DNA from: CAYNWT01 sp964485095
GTDB taxonomy: Bacteria > Planctomycetota > Planctomycetia > Planctomycetales > Planctomycetaceae
Length of the DNA stretch: 64,000 bases
Reading direction: 5' to 3'
Assembly (NCBI GenBank): GCA_964485095.1
Contig: CAZAIB010000009.1
Coordinates: 29,749-93,748 of the forward strand
Position numbers and translations under genes: made by a program. A model generated the notes under the pieces. That model saw only the letters and a list, made by a program, of their open reading frames with translations, searched no databases and was not told the DNA's origin. Below, in pieces: positions 9,142-17,686 of the stretch. Each line of letters begins with the position of its first letter. Position 1 is the first letter of the stretch.

Positions 9142-10428
9142 GTGAACCGAGACCGTCGATTGCTGTGGATCATCGTCGCGCTGGCTCTGATCTTGCGCAT
9201 CGCGGCAAGTTGGGTGTGGCGCGATCGGCTTGATGAAGACATCGACGGCTACCGCGGTATCGCGACGATGGTGGCCGACGGCAAAGGTTACTCTGATCCC
9301 ACTCATGGAACGCCGACCGCGTTCCGTCCGCCGCTGTTCCCGCTACTGCTGGCGGGTGTTTTCAAACTTGCTGGTGGCAACACCGCCATCGCGGCGGTTC
9401 AAATTGGATTGGGAACACTCACCGTCCTGTTAACCGGCCTGATTGCCGATCGATTAAACCTGCGCGCGGCGTGGCTTGCACCGTTGATCGTTGCGTTGGA
9501 TCCGTTGCAGTTGGCGTACACACCACGCGTGATGACTGAGGTGGCATCTGCTTTCACAATGGCCCTGCTACTGTGGACCACCGCGCGCGCTCAGGTTCAG
9601 GATTGGCGACTTCCCGCAATATCGATTTGTGGTTTGGCTTTTGGTATCGCGGCATTGTGCCGTCCGACGATTTGGGCGTTGCTGCCGGTTGTGGGGGTAT
9701 TTGTTGGCCTTGGTGTTGTGCGCGATCGTGGCCGCTTGTTTGAAGTCGCGAAACGAGCGGCAGTCTTTGGGTTGTGCGTTGCCGTGGTGATTGCGCCGTG
9801 GCTGGTTCGGAATATGAGTGCGATTGACGCGCCGGTGTTCACAACGACACACGGTGGGTACACACTACTGCTGAGCAACAACCCTGAGTTCTACAGTGAC
9901 ATCGTTCCTGCCAGGTGGGGAACGGTTTGGGACTCTCTTCCATGGCAGCGGCGGCTCAAGAACGATCTTATCGCATCGGGAATCGGTCTTCAGGACGAAC
10001 GCGCGAAAGATCGCTGGATGTACGCTCGGGCGTTTAAGAATATCCAGGAGAACCCGCGTGGGTTTGTTGGTTCCTGTTGGTTGAAGCTGCGGCGGTTCTG
10101 GAATCTTGCTCCACAGGCTGAGGTTCAATCCCCGGTTGTGACGTGGGCGCTGCGGGCGTTCTATCTGCTGGTGTTTGCGGGACTGCTACTGACAGTGCGA
10201 CATCGCGGGAAGAAATCGCAGGTGGCGCGGGTTGTTCTTGGATTGGCTTGGTGCATGTTGCTGGCGTTTACAGCCGTCCACATATTCTACTGGACCAATA
10301 CGCGAATGAGGGCTCCACTTGTCGCCGCAATCGCGTTACTCTCTGCTCGCGGATGGGCGGGAAGCCGCGACGAACTGAGCGATAAGAAACTGAGCGACAA
10401 GAACACAGCGCACGAGTCTGCCGAGTGA
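9142..10428 (+). CDS. GT39/ArnT-like membrane glycosyltransferase-type protein
   Basis: 428 aa with a GTG start 2 bp after the fabI stop; the overlapping ATG at 9140 meets an immediate stop. The first helix is followed by an extracytoplasmic loop with acidic residues (RLDEDIDGYRGIATMVADG). TAFRPPLFPLLLAGV then leads into the next helix. This is the pattern of GT-C fold dolichyl- or undecaprenyl-phosphate-sugar transferases (PMT, ArnT, GT39), where the loop acid is catalytic. About nine further helices are visible up to residue 400. The tail ends with a repeated hydrophilic DKKLSDKN stretch. The sugar donor and acceptor are unknown. The stop overlaps the next start by 4 bp. Confidence 0.78.
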   Translation: MNRDRRLLWIIVALALILRIAASWVWRDRLDEDIDGYRGIATMVADGKGYSDPTHGTPTAFRPPLFPLLLAGVFKLAGGNTAIAAVQIGLGTLTVLLTGLIADRLNLRAAWLAPLIVALDPLQLAYTPRVMTEVASAFTMALLLWTTARAQVQDWRLPAISICGLAFGIAALCRPTIWALLPVVGVFVGLGVVRDRGRLFEVAKRAAVFGLCVAVVIAPWLVRNMSAIDAPVFTTTHGGYTLLLSNNPEFYSDIVPARWGTVWDSLPWQRRLKNDLIASGIGLQDERAKDRWMYARAFKNIQENPRGFVGSCWLKLRRFWNLAPQAEVQSPVVTWALRAFYLLVFAGLLLTVRHRGKKSQVARVVLGLAWCMLLAFTAVHIFYWTNTRMRAPLVAAIALLSARGWAGSRDELSDKKLSDKNTAHESAE

Positions 10429-11684
10429 AGAATCTCGATCTCCAACTGCCGACGATTCAGAATTGGAGCTGTCACAATTGCGGTGGCTGCTGCAAACAGC
10501 ACGTGATTGAAATCACGGAAGAAGAAAAGCAGCGCATTGAAGGGCAGGGGTGGGAGACCGATCCAGCCACCCGCGACGTATCAGTCATTCTTAGCGAAGG
10601 GAAGACGCACCGGTTGGCTCATCAGGCGGACGGTGGGTGCGTGTTTCTGGACGATGCGGGACTGTGTCGGATTCACGCGAAGTATGGGGAAGCAGCGAAG
10701 CCGTTGGCATGCCGCATTTACCCGTACGCGTTCCACCCGGCCGGTGATGACATCGCGATCAGCCTGCGGTTCAGCTGCCCGTCGGTCGTTGAAAACAAAG
10801 GGCAGGCTGTTGAGGCTCAGGCAAACGTTCTTGAAAAGATTGCCCGCCAGGTTGTCCCCGACGACTACCGCAATCTCGATCCGCCGCTAATCAGTCCTGG
10901 AGAGAGCACACACTGGGACGACTTCCTGCAATTCGTTGACATGACGGATGCCATCTTCGCAGAACCACAACCGGTTCTGGTGGCGATCCTGCGAACCATC
11001 ATGATTACCGACCTGCTGGAAGAAGCTTCGTTCTCCAAAATTTCGGATGACCAGATCACAGAACTTCTGCAACTCATCGCTCAGACAGCGATGATGGCAC
11101 ACGAAGAAGTTCCGGACGAGATTGATGCTCCCAGCAGCATCGCCAAACGCCACCTTCGCATTCTGGTCGCACAGTACACGCGGCACGACACAATGGCTGA
11201 CAAGGATTCGGGTTTCCGTGGATACTGGGACCGGCTGAAGACATCGCTGTCGTTCACCTGGGGTAGGGGAACGATTCCTGATGTCCGTCCGGAATTTCGT
11301 TCGGCCGAGTTCCAGATGATCGAAGCTCCGTTTGAGTTCGACGATTCTGACGCGATCGACGAAATCCTTCGCCGATACTTTCGGGTCAAAATACAGGGTA
11401 TCCACTTCTGCGGCCGCGCGTATTACGATGTGCCATTTATTGAGGGGCTTCGCAGCCTGCTGCTGGTCTACCCAGCTGTGATGTGGTTCGCTCGCTGGCG
11501 AGCGGCCGGTGAGTCGCGATCGATCGTGACCGCGGAAGATGTCGTAGCGGCGCTTACGGTCGCAGATCACAATCACGGCTACTCGGCCGTCCACGGCTTG
11601 CGGGCTTCGCGGTTCCGAGTACAACTGCTGGCAAAGATGAAGCAGTTGGGGCCTCTTTGTCAGTGGTATTCCCGAACGCAGTAG
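10425..11684 (+). CDS. YkgJ-family cysteine-cluster protein
   Basis: 419 aa. The start is GTG 10425, overlapping the preceding stop as GTGA, so translation is likely coupled. The N-terminal domain has the UPF0153/YkgJ cysteine pattern: SCHNCGGCC (C16, C19, C22, C23), then C in GGCVFL, C in GLCRIH, and KPLACRIYPY followed by RFSCPS. The family is predicted to bind zinc or an iron-sulfur cluster; its role is not settled. Residues after about 130 form a mostly helical region of unknown function and make the protein much longer than stand-alone YkgJ proteins (~100-200 aa). It sits in the fabI-to-folC run. Confidence 0.8.
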   Translation: MKNLDLQLPTIQNWSCHNCGGCCKQHVIEITEEEKQRIEGQGWETDPATRDVSVILSEGKTHRLAHQADGGCVFLDDAGLCRIHAKYGEAAKPLACRIYPYAFHPAGDDIAISLRFSCPSVVENKGQAVEAQANVLEKIARQVVPDDYRNLDPPLISPGESTHWDDFLQFVDMTDAIFAEPQPVLVAILRTIMITDLLEEASFSKISDDQITELLQLIAQTAMMAHEEVPDEIDAPSSIAKRHLRILVAQYTRHDTMADKDSGFRGYWDRLKTSLSFTWGRGTIPDVRPEFRSAEFQMIEAPFEFDDSDAIDEILRRYFRVKIQGIHFCGRAYYDVPFIEGLRSLLLVYPAVMWFARWRAAGESRSIVTAEDVVAALTVADHNHGYSAVHGLRASRFRVQLLAKMKQLGPLCQWYSRTQ

Positions 11685-11712
11685 ACAGTAGCGGCTCAAG
11701 AAGACCGTTCGC

Positions 11713-13035
11713 ATGAACGTACGAATTACGTCCTATCAGCAGGCCATTGACTGGATCTTTGGTCTCATCAACTTTGAGCGAAAGCCAGGGCGTTCCCGCG
11801 ACTTTCGACTTGATAGAACGCGCACTCTGCTGGAAGCATGCGGCGATCCGCATAAAGACATTCCGGTTGTCCATATTGCGGGCACGAAGGGCAAAGGGTC
11901 GACCGCGAAAATGACTGCGGGCATTCTTAGTGAGGCGGGCCTGGTGACGGGCCTGTTTATGTCGCCTCACGTCACGCGGTTCGAAGAACGTCTGACAGTC
12001 AACGGGGAAGAGCCGGCTGAGGCCGAACTGGTTGCGTTGGTTCAGGAACTTCAGGTCGCTGTTAAAGCATGCGATGGGCTCACGCCGACCTACTTTGAAG
12101 CGGCGATGCTATTGGCCTGGTGCTTCTATCGAATGCGGAAGGCCGACATCGCCGTGCTGGAGGTTGGGTTGGGCGGCCGGCTGGATGCAACGAATGTCTG
12201 TTGCCCGGAAGTTTGCGTAGTCACCAGCATCAGCCTCGACCACACCGCTGTTCTGGGTGACACCGTCCAGCAGATTGCCGCTGAAAAAGCCGGCATAATG
12301 AAACACCAGGTCCCGGTCGTCAGCGGTGTGACCACAGAACCGGCTAAAGCCGTGATTCAACAGCACGCCGCAAAACAGGATGCTCAACTGTATCAACTGG
12401 GCGACGACATCACGTTCGAATACACATCACCTGCTCCGGGTGCGTTCTCTGGTTCTGTTGATGTTTGTACGGAGAACGGCGAGTGGTCCGGTCTTGGAGT
12501 TCCGTTTCCAGGAAGACACCAGGCCTTCAACTGTGCTATCGCGGTTGGGGTGGTGGATATCCTTCGCAAGAAAGGCTGGAAGATTCCGGTGGACGCAGTG
12601 GCGAGCGGTCTTGCGAAAGCCCGCTTGCCGGCCCGCGTTGAGATTCTTAGTCACGACCCGCTGGTTGTTGTCGATGCGGCGCACAACGAAGAATCGATCG
12701 CGGCTCTGGTTGCGGCGATCAACGAGATCTCACTCGCTCGACCGCGAGTCGCGGTCTTTGCCACAACCAAACAGAAGGACGTTGAAGGAATGTTGAGGCA
12801 CTTGTTGCCGGCGTTCGATCATGTTGTTGTCACGCAATACACAAAGAACCCTCGCGCGGTTGCCTGGAAAACTTTGTTGGACCAGGCCCACGAAGCGAAC
12901 TCTGGATCAACTCAGCTGCATTCCGCAGAAACACCGGAAGCAGCCTGGCAGAAGGCCAGTTCACTGAGGCCCGCTTTGATATGCACGACCGGGTCATTCT
13001 TCATCGCGGCCGAGATCCGCGAGATTATTTTGTGA
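11713..13035 (+). CDS. folC: Folylpolyglutamate synthase / dihydrofolate synthase
   Basis: 440 aa Mur-ligase-fold enzyme that adds glutamate to folates, and in many bacteria also to dihydropteroate. The ATP loop GTKGKGST is at 57-64. SPHVTRFEERLTVNG is the conserved Ω-loop region. EVGLGGRLDATN is the metal and substrate segment, and SISLDHTAVLGDTVQQIAAEKAGI is the FolC signature. VVDAAHNEESI is the C-terminal domain signature. Length is normal. It starts 28 bp after the cysteine-cluster gene at ATG 11713 and ends the plus-strand run. The convergent operon's terminator lies 209 bp beyond. Confidence 0.95.
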   Translation: MNVRITSYQQAIDWIFGLINFERKPGRSRDFRLDRTRTLLEACGDPHKDIPVVHIAGTKGKGSTAKMTAGILSEAGLVTGLFMSPHVTRFEERLTVNGEEPAEAELVALVQELQVAVKACDGLTPTYFEAAMLLAWCFYRMRKADIAVLEVGLGGRLDATNVCCPEVCVVTSISLDHTAVLGDTVQQIAAEKAGIMKHQVPVVSGVTTEPAKAVIQQHAAKQDAQLYQLGDDITFEYTSPAPGAFSGSVDVCTENGEWSGLGVPFPGRHQAFNCAIAVGVVDILRKKGWKIPVDAVASGLAKARLPARVEILSHDPLVVVDAAHNEESIAALVAAINEISLARPRVAVFATTKQKDVEGMLRHLLPAFDHVVVTQYTKNPRAVAWKTLLDQAHEANSGSTQLHSAETPEAAWQKASSLRPALICTTGSFFIAAEIREIIL

Positions 13036-13107
13036 TCGCTAGTCGTAGTGGCGAGAAGTGTCAAAGACTGTGGCCAAAACCGCGGGCCGAATGTCACTGA
13101 CCTTCGG

Positions 13108-13207
13108 CACCGATTTTACATCGGTGAGTCCACGGCTTTTGCACTACGAAACGGTCAGTAGTTCGTTGTACTGCAGAAGCCGTTAACCCCCCGTGTAAGT
13201 CGGGCGG
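13108..13207. repeat. Palindromic dispersed repeat, copy A (~100 bp)
   Basis: This element reads hairpin (CACCGATTTTACATCGGTG), then ACGGCTTTTGCACTAC, a short centre, CTGCAGAAGCCGT, and a second hairpin-like end (CCCCGTGTAAGTCGGG). The central blocks are inverted copies of each other. It is the reverse-complement family member of the element at 63904-64000, and half of it recurs at 39848-39890. It lies between folC and the terminator of the convergent operon. It looks like a REP/BIME-type or MITE-like unit. Confidence 0.8.
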
Positions 13208-13243
13208 AGAATCAAAAGTCAGTGCCATTGGACGTTCGCCAAC

Positions 13244-13282
13244 AAAAAAAGCCAGTCCGCTATGAATAACGAACTGGCTTTG
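13244..13282 (-). terminator. Intrinsic terminator of the PilM-led operon
   Basis: Read on the minus strand, the sequence runs CAAAGCCAGTTCG, a loop, then CGGACTGGCTTTTTTT. The stem AGCCAGT/ACTGGCT is followed directly by seven T. It begins about 17 bp beyond the stop of the 766-aa gene at 13300. This is the clearest rho-independent terminator in the window. Confidence 0.88.
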
Positions 13283-13299
13283 TAAATCCTTGTGCCGGC

Positions 13300-15600
13300 T
13301 TAGCCGCCACGTCCCGGAGGTGCTCCGTTGTTGTAGCCTGCTGGCGGTCCACCACCGCCTCCATCGCCGTCACCACCGTAACCTGGTGGCGGTCCACCAT
13401 CCTGGCCGGCCGGAGGGCCGCCGTTGTCTCCATCGCCACCGTAGTTACTAAGACCGTTACTGCCGCCGCCAAGGCCACCGCCCAGACCGCCGCCACTTGC
13501 TACCGCTTCGCCTTCTCGGTCCTTCCAACCAAGTTCGTCGAAGTGCTTGTTCATGGCTCGCATGAATCCTCGCCGTCTGGCCAGCGTTCTGTCACCGTAC
13601 GGAGTTGAAACAGTCAGGATATCGCCGTCTGGACGAGCAACCGTCAGTCGTGAACCCAGACTACTTCGGGCGTCTCTGTCCATCGCATTCAGTTGGTCTT
13701 TGAGACCAGTCAGGACATTCGGATCAAGGGCTGGGGTCGACACACCCAACAGGATATCCCGCGACTCGAACTGAACCTTCTCTTTGTTCAGCGTCTGTCT
13801 ATCCATGCGAAGTACATATGACTTCTTCTCACCCCCTACAAAGTCTCCAACTTTGACTTTCAGTCCAGACCTGTCGAGTTCATCGTCTGCCGAAATCTTA
13901 GTTCCGGATTCGAAGTACCAATAGAACATGTTGATCTCTGCTTCCGGTTCAATACCATCCTGAACCTTGTTCACAAAGTACTGGGAGTCATATGGAACTT
14001 CGATTGGGCCGGACGGTTCGCTCCACTCCGTCTCAAGAACCTCACGCTCCGCAAGAGCGTAGTCGTCAAGTTCATCAGGCGGGAGACCGTAGTGTGGGTT
14101 TTCAAGCTCCACGCGAACTCGATACCGGTAAGTCTTGCCCTGCTCTACAGCAAAGTCGATGTAACGAAACAGGAACAGGTTTCCGACTGCGGAATTCGTC
14201 GCTTCAGTCAGGCCTGCCTCTTCAAGATCTTTCTTATACTTCTTCCAGGCATCCTTGTCTGAAGCCAGTTCGTTCTCTTTTTCCTGTTGGTTAAGAGTGT
14301 CATTGGACCAGCCGCGAGTGCCTTGCTTCTTCTTCTTTTTATTCTGCTTTTTCTGCAACGCTTCGTAGTGCTTACGAATCAGTTCATCCTGTTTCTTCTG
14401 TCGATCAATCTGCGACTGAGACAGAGTGAAGTTTTCGATTCGAGGATGCGAGACTTCCTTGCCCCATTTCTCCGTTAGCCGTTGAGGCAATGGCATAGTC
14501 ATTGCTTTATTCGTGACCGCCGAATCAACTGTCTCAGGGTCACGCTTGTTGGCATTGCGAATCACGTCAACAGCGACCTGGGTATCAACATCCTCCCACT
14601 CACTGCTCCACGGATCGTCTCCTGGTACAGCAACCTTTCGCTGGATTTTGTAGTCCAGGTACTTGAGCGAACTGGTCACAAGCGAGTGAGAAATTGGCAG
14701 GTGCAATGACCGGGCGAGTTGCTCACGTTGACGGTAAACATTAACGATTGCTCGAACCGTCACGGCTCGTCGGCCCTTCGCCTTAAATGGCAAGTTGTCC
14801 TGGCTTCCTGCAAGGCCTCCACGGTTTTCTCCCTTACTACCGCCAGGGCCACCGAAAGTACGGTCTTTCTTCTTCTTATCTTTCTTGTCTCCACCGAGAC
14901 CACCACTGCCCAGGCCGCCGCCGCCGAGCCCACCATTACCCAAGCCGCCGCCACCGAGCCCACCACCCAGTCCACCGCCTAAGCCGCCACCGAGCCCACC
15001 GCCGCCACCAGGGCCGCCAAACTCCCGACCATTGTTGGTTCCGCCTGCGCCGGCTCCACTTGCTTTGTCACCGTTGAAATTGAACTCAGGTGTATCATCA
15101 TCGTCTTTGTCGCCGCCGCTCTTACTGTCTTTGCTGGCGCCGTCCTTGCCGTCTTTCTTTGAATCAGCTGCGGCGGACTTTTTGCCACCAAATGAATCCT
15201 GGATAAACGCGACTAAAACGTCCTCAGGCGCGACCATATTCAACTTCGATCGCTTCTTTCGCTGCGGCTCCAGTGGCCAGGTTAGTTCCGTTGTGAAGAC
15301 ATACTTGTCAAAGCCAACCGCACTGCCCATTCGGTTCGCTCGATCTTCGATATTTGCGATGTCCAGAAACTGGAAATCGCCCTGGTCAGACACTTCCTTG
15401 TCTGTGGGCCAACTGCTGGTCTCCATTGCAGTCTGAGTGTCAAGCGCCTTCTTCTCCAGCTCTCGGCTGGTGCGTTTATCACCCATCCACCTGCTGCTGT
15501 ACAAGGCAAACACAGCCAGCAAAACCACGACGGTGATACCAATTTTTTCACCGTGGTTGATACCAAACTGCTTCCAGTCGATGTTCTTCAGCTTGTCCAT
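13300..15600 (-). CDS. Glycine-rich inner-membrane protein of the PilM-led operon
   Basis: 766 aa, not recognised as a named family. A single N-terminal helix (about 20-36, KIGITVVVLLAVFALYS) implies inner-membrane anchoring with the rest outside. An acidic/lysine-rich linker leads to a glycine-rich low-complexity block (about 190-260, units such as LGGGLGGG). A Lys-rich coiled stretch lies near 395-430 (KQNKKKKKQG). A domain with KTYRYRVRVELENPHYG is suggestive of a fibronectin-like or substrate-binding beta fold. The C-terminus is Gly/Pro-rich. Third gene of the operon and directly upstream of the terminator, it may act with the PilM-PilN-like protein in an envelope complex, perhaps at a PilO/PilP-like position. 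This is inferred from order and topology only. Confidence 0.8.
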   Translation of the reverse strand: MDKLKNIDWKQFGINHGEKIGITVVVLLAVFALYSSRWMGDKRTSRELEKKALDTQTAMETSSWPTDKEVSDQGDFQFLDIANIEDRANRMGSAVGFDKYVFTTELTWPLEPQRKKRSKLNMVAPEDVLVAFIQDSFGGKKSAAADSKKDGKDGASKDSKSGGDKDDDDTPEFNFNGDKASGAGAGGTNNGREFGGPGGGGGLGGGLGGGLGGGLGGGGLGNGGLGGGGLGSGGLGGDKKDKKKKDRTFGGPGGSKGENRGGLAGSQDNLPFKAKGRRAVTVRAIVNVYRQREQLARSLHLPISHSLVTSSLKYLDYKIQRKVAVPGDDPWSSEWEDVDTQVAVDVIRNANKRDPETVDSAVTNKAMTMPLPQRLTEKWGKEVSHPRIENFTLSQSQIDRQKKQDELIRKHYEALQKKQNKKKKKQGTRGWSNDTLNQQEKENELASDKDAWKKYKKDLEEAGLTEATNSAVGNLFLFRYIDFAVEQGKTYRYRVRVELENPHYGLPPDELDDYALAEREVLETEWSEPSGPIEVPYDSQYFVNKVQDGIEPEAEINMFYWYFESGTKISADDELDRSGLKVKVGDFVGGEKKSYVLRMDRQTLNKEKVQFESRDILLGVSTPALDPNVLTGLKDQLNAMDRDARSSLGSRLTVARPDGDILTVSTPYGDRTLARRRGFMRAMNKHFDELGWKDREGEAVASGGGLGGGLGGGSNGLSNYGGDGDNGGPPAGQDGGPPPGYGGDGDGGGGGPPAGYNNGAPPGRGG

Positions 15601-15686
15601 AACACAACTCCCATAGCTCTAACGAACTTGACGTCAGGTGGGTCTGTAAAAAATCAGTGTCTTGTTGCTTCTATCCGCGGAGCAGC

Positions 15687-17642
15687 CTATTTCGCCTTCT
15701 CAGACATAGGCTTATCATCCTTCATCGCGCCATCCTTCATCGCGCCATCCTTCATCGCGCCGTCCTTCATNNNNNNNNNNNNNNNNNNNNNNNNNNNNNN
15801 NNNNNNNNNNNNNNNNNNNNNNNNNNNNNNNNNNNNNNNNNNNNNNNNNNNNNNNNNNNNNNNNNNNNNNCATCCTTCATCGCGCCATCCTTCATCGCGC
15901 CATCCTTCATCGCGCCGTCCTTCATCGCGCCGTCCTTCATCGCGCCGTCCTTCATCGCGCCGTCCTTCATCGNNNNNNNNNNNNNNNNNNNNNNNNNNNN
16001 NNNNNNNNNNNNNNNNNNNNNNNNNNNNNNNNNNNNNNNNNNNNNNNNNNNNNNNNNNNNNNNNNNNNNNNNCGCCATCCTTCATCGCGCCGGCCGCTTT
16101 CATGTCCTCCGATGCAGCCTTCTCCTTGAGCATTTCCTGCATCTTCGCAGCCTCATCGTCAGAGGCTCTGAAGATGGTAATCAGGCCAGCCACGACGACT
16201 GTCGCCAGTGTTGGATCTCGAAGTGCTGCTTCCAGTGGATCGACTTCGCCTGGATCGCTTTTCTTAGTTCGAGACGATGCGCCACCAAAGCCTCCTGATG
16301 ACGATGAGTCTTCATCGCCGATGGAACCGGCTCCACTTCCGCCTCCACCAAAACCGCCAAAACCTCCACCACCACCCATACTGGCGGCTCGACCAGCACC
16401 ATCGCCTGGTGATCCGCCGAATCCTCCGCCCATGCCCCCAAGTCCTCCACCGCCAGCTCCGGAAACAGAACTGGCTGATCGGCCACTCTCGTTGGCGGCC
16501 TCCCAGTGGACTCGAACAATCTCAACCGGCCAGGCTGAGTTCGTCAGCTGGGCCAACACTTCCGGCAATTTATCCTGTTCGATAGTAAGCCTGGTCTTGA
16601 AGCCACGCGTTCGGTACTTGCCATCCTCTTTGTTATGAACATACCGACGCTGTGGTGCTGAAGACTGGCTACCAGTGGCAAACGAAGAGTTCGAACCAGG
16701 GGCTTTCTTCTTTTGGGACGTGTTTTCAGGTGAGCCGAATTCTTCGATAACGTCGAAGTCCAGAGACGGGCTTGAAATTGTGACCTTAGCTTTCGCCGCG
16801 CCACCCATTCCGCCCATTCCGCCGCCATTTGAGCTGCTGTTTTCACCGCCAACAGTACCTGCACCACCGCCACCACCACCCATCATGTTGGCTTCGCGAC
16901 CTCCACTCATCATGTTGGCGTAGTTCGACATTCCGCCTGCAGCACCGCCTCCTTTGGAAGACTTCTTCTTACCATCCAGGTTTCCGCCATACAGCCGCAG
17001 TTCATGCAGTTGTCTGACAGGTGCCTCGGTAATTGACCTGGCCGCCGCTTCAGTGTTGACCTTATCGATTGATCTCAGCAACTGGGCGACAAGCCATTCG
17101 TCTTCCTGAGCGTCCCAAACCTGTGTCCATGTTGGTAGACCATTCCAGGTTCCCGCAGGAACTCGGTGTATTGCAGACGTGTTGACTTCACACAGCCCTT
17201 TACCGTCACGGTAGGTATTGATTTGCGTAAGAACCTGCTTTTCGTGCTGGCGATCGTACTCTGTTTTGTAGATGGTCAGGCCGCCGGTATCAGACCCTTC
17301 AAACTTCTGCCCGAAAGAAAGATTCTTTACGTAAGGCAGCATGCGTTTGGGCCAAAATATGGAATCACCGTTTTGCTGATCGAGCCACAGCTTTTGAGCC
17401 GATCGATCGTACGCCGCTCGGTGCAATTCGTTGAGCTTCTTGGCCCCGGCGATCCAACTCTGATTCGGAGCCTTCGCGCCCTGGCCAGCCTTACTGAATT
17501 CAGACTTGAGAGTGTCCTCTCGTCCCTGAATTTGCTCCTGCATCGAACCGTTGTATAGGAACCACGAAACCAGTGGCACTAACAGCGCGAGCCCAAACAG
17601 AACCCAGAAACGGTGTGTGATTAGCGGTTGTAGTTTTTCCAT
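15687..17642 (-). CDS. Inner-membrane protein with glycine-rich linkers and MKDGA tandem repeats (contains two N gaps)
   Basis: Nominally 651 aa; true length is unknown because two 100-N gaps lie in its 3' part. An N-terminal helix (about 13-30, VLFGLALLVPLVSWFLY) anchors it. A globular region to about 225 includes RRMLPYVK-like and VRQLHELRLYGG segments. Glycine-rich linkers surround a domain ending VEIVRVHWEAA. A motif GAGSIGDED with Ser-rich GGFG follows and is shared with the PilM-like gene upstream. A second helix-like stretch (LATVVVAGLITIF) comes before a tail of 5-residue MKDGA repeats. The repeats read in frame on both outer flanks; the DEGRR island between the gaps is a placeholder artefact. 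It lies 45 bp after the PilM-like gene and may take a PilN/PilO-like place. The function is unknown. Confidence 0.78.
   Translation of the reverse strand: MEKLQPLITHRFWVLFGLALLVPLVSWFLYNGSMQEQIQGREDTLKSEFSKAGQGAKAPNQSWIAGAKKLNELHRAAYDRSAQKLWLDQQNGDSIFWPKRMLPYVKNLSFGQKFEGSDTGGLTIYKTEYDRQHEKQVLTQINTYRDGKGLCEVNTSAIHRVPAGTWNGLPTWTQVWDAQEDEWLVAQLLRSIDKVNTEAAARSITEAPVRQLHELRLYGGNLDGKKKSSKGGGAAGGMSNYANMMSGGREANMMGGGGGGAGTVGGENSSSNGGGMGGMGGAAKAKVTISSPSLDFDVIEEFGSPENTSQKKKAPGSNSSFATGSQSSAPQRRYVHNKEDGKYRTRGFKTRLTIEQDKLPEVLAQLTNSAWPVEIVRVHWEAANESGRSASSVSGAGGGGLGGMGGGFGGSPGDGAGRAASMGGGGGFGGFGGGGSGAGSIGDEDSSSSGGFGGASSRTKKSDPGEVDPLEAALRDPTLATVVVAGLITIFRASDDEAAKMQEMLKEKAASEDMKAAGAMKDGXXXXXXXXXXXXXXXXXXXXXXXXXXXXXXXXXXDEGRRDEGRRDEGRRDEGRRDEGWRDEGWRDEGXXXXXXXXXXXXXXXXXXXXXXXXXXXXXXXXXXMKDGAMKDGAMKDGAMKDDKPMSEKAK
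15771..15870. other. Run of 100 N (gap placeholder 1)
   Basis: Exactly 100 undetermined bases inside the MKDGA repeats. Repeat phase on its two edges would require a length of 5 + 15n, so 100 cannot be the true length. Confidence 0.95.
15973..16072. other. Run of 100 N (gap placeholder 2)
   Basis: Exactly 100 undetermined bases in the same repeat tract. Edge phase requires a multiple of 15, so the placeholder shifts the downstream frame and yields the false DEGRR reading. Confidence 0.95.
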
Positions 17643-17686
17643 CTCTCAAAACTCTCAGATAGTCGTTCAGAAGAAAACGAACAGAA

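Larger units (their letters stand above)
15719..16092. repeat. 15-bp coding tandem repeat (MKDGA)n
   Basis: On the minus strand the unit is ATGAAGGATGGCGCG with a GAC variant, one unit per 5 residues. At least three units lie left of the first gap, about seven in the 102-bp island, and one or more right of the second gap. The outer flanks keep the same repeat phase. The interval between them (302 nt with placeholders) equals 2 + 20x15, but each single 100-N run breaks the phase of the island. The real copy number is therefore undefined. Confidence 0.9.

Noticed and set aside
15871..15972. DEGRR repeat peptide
   Set aside because: Product of the 100-N placeholder shifting the frame. Flanks and edge phase support MKDGA.
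15719..16092. Possible CRISPR array
   Set aside because: The unit is 15 bp, contiguous, without spacers, and codes in frame.
15553..16638. Plus-strand frames HPSSR and SFIAP opposite the MKDGA repeats
   Set aside because: Antisense shadows of the 15-bp repeat, passing through N gaps.
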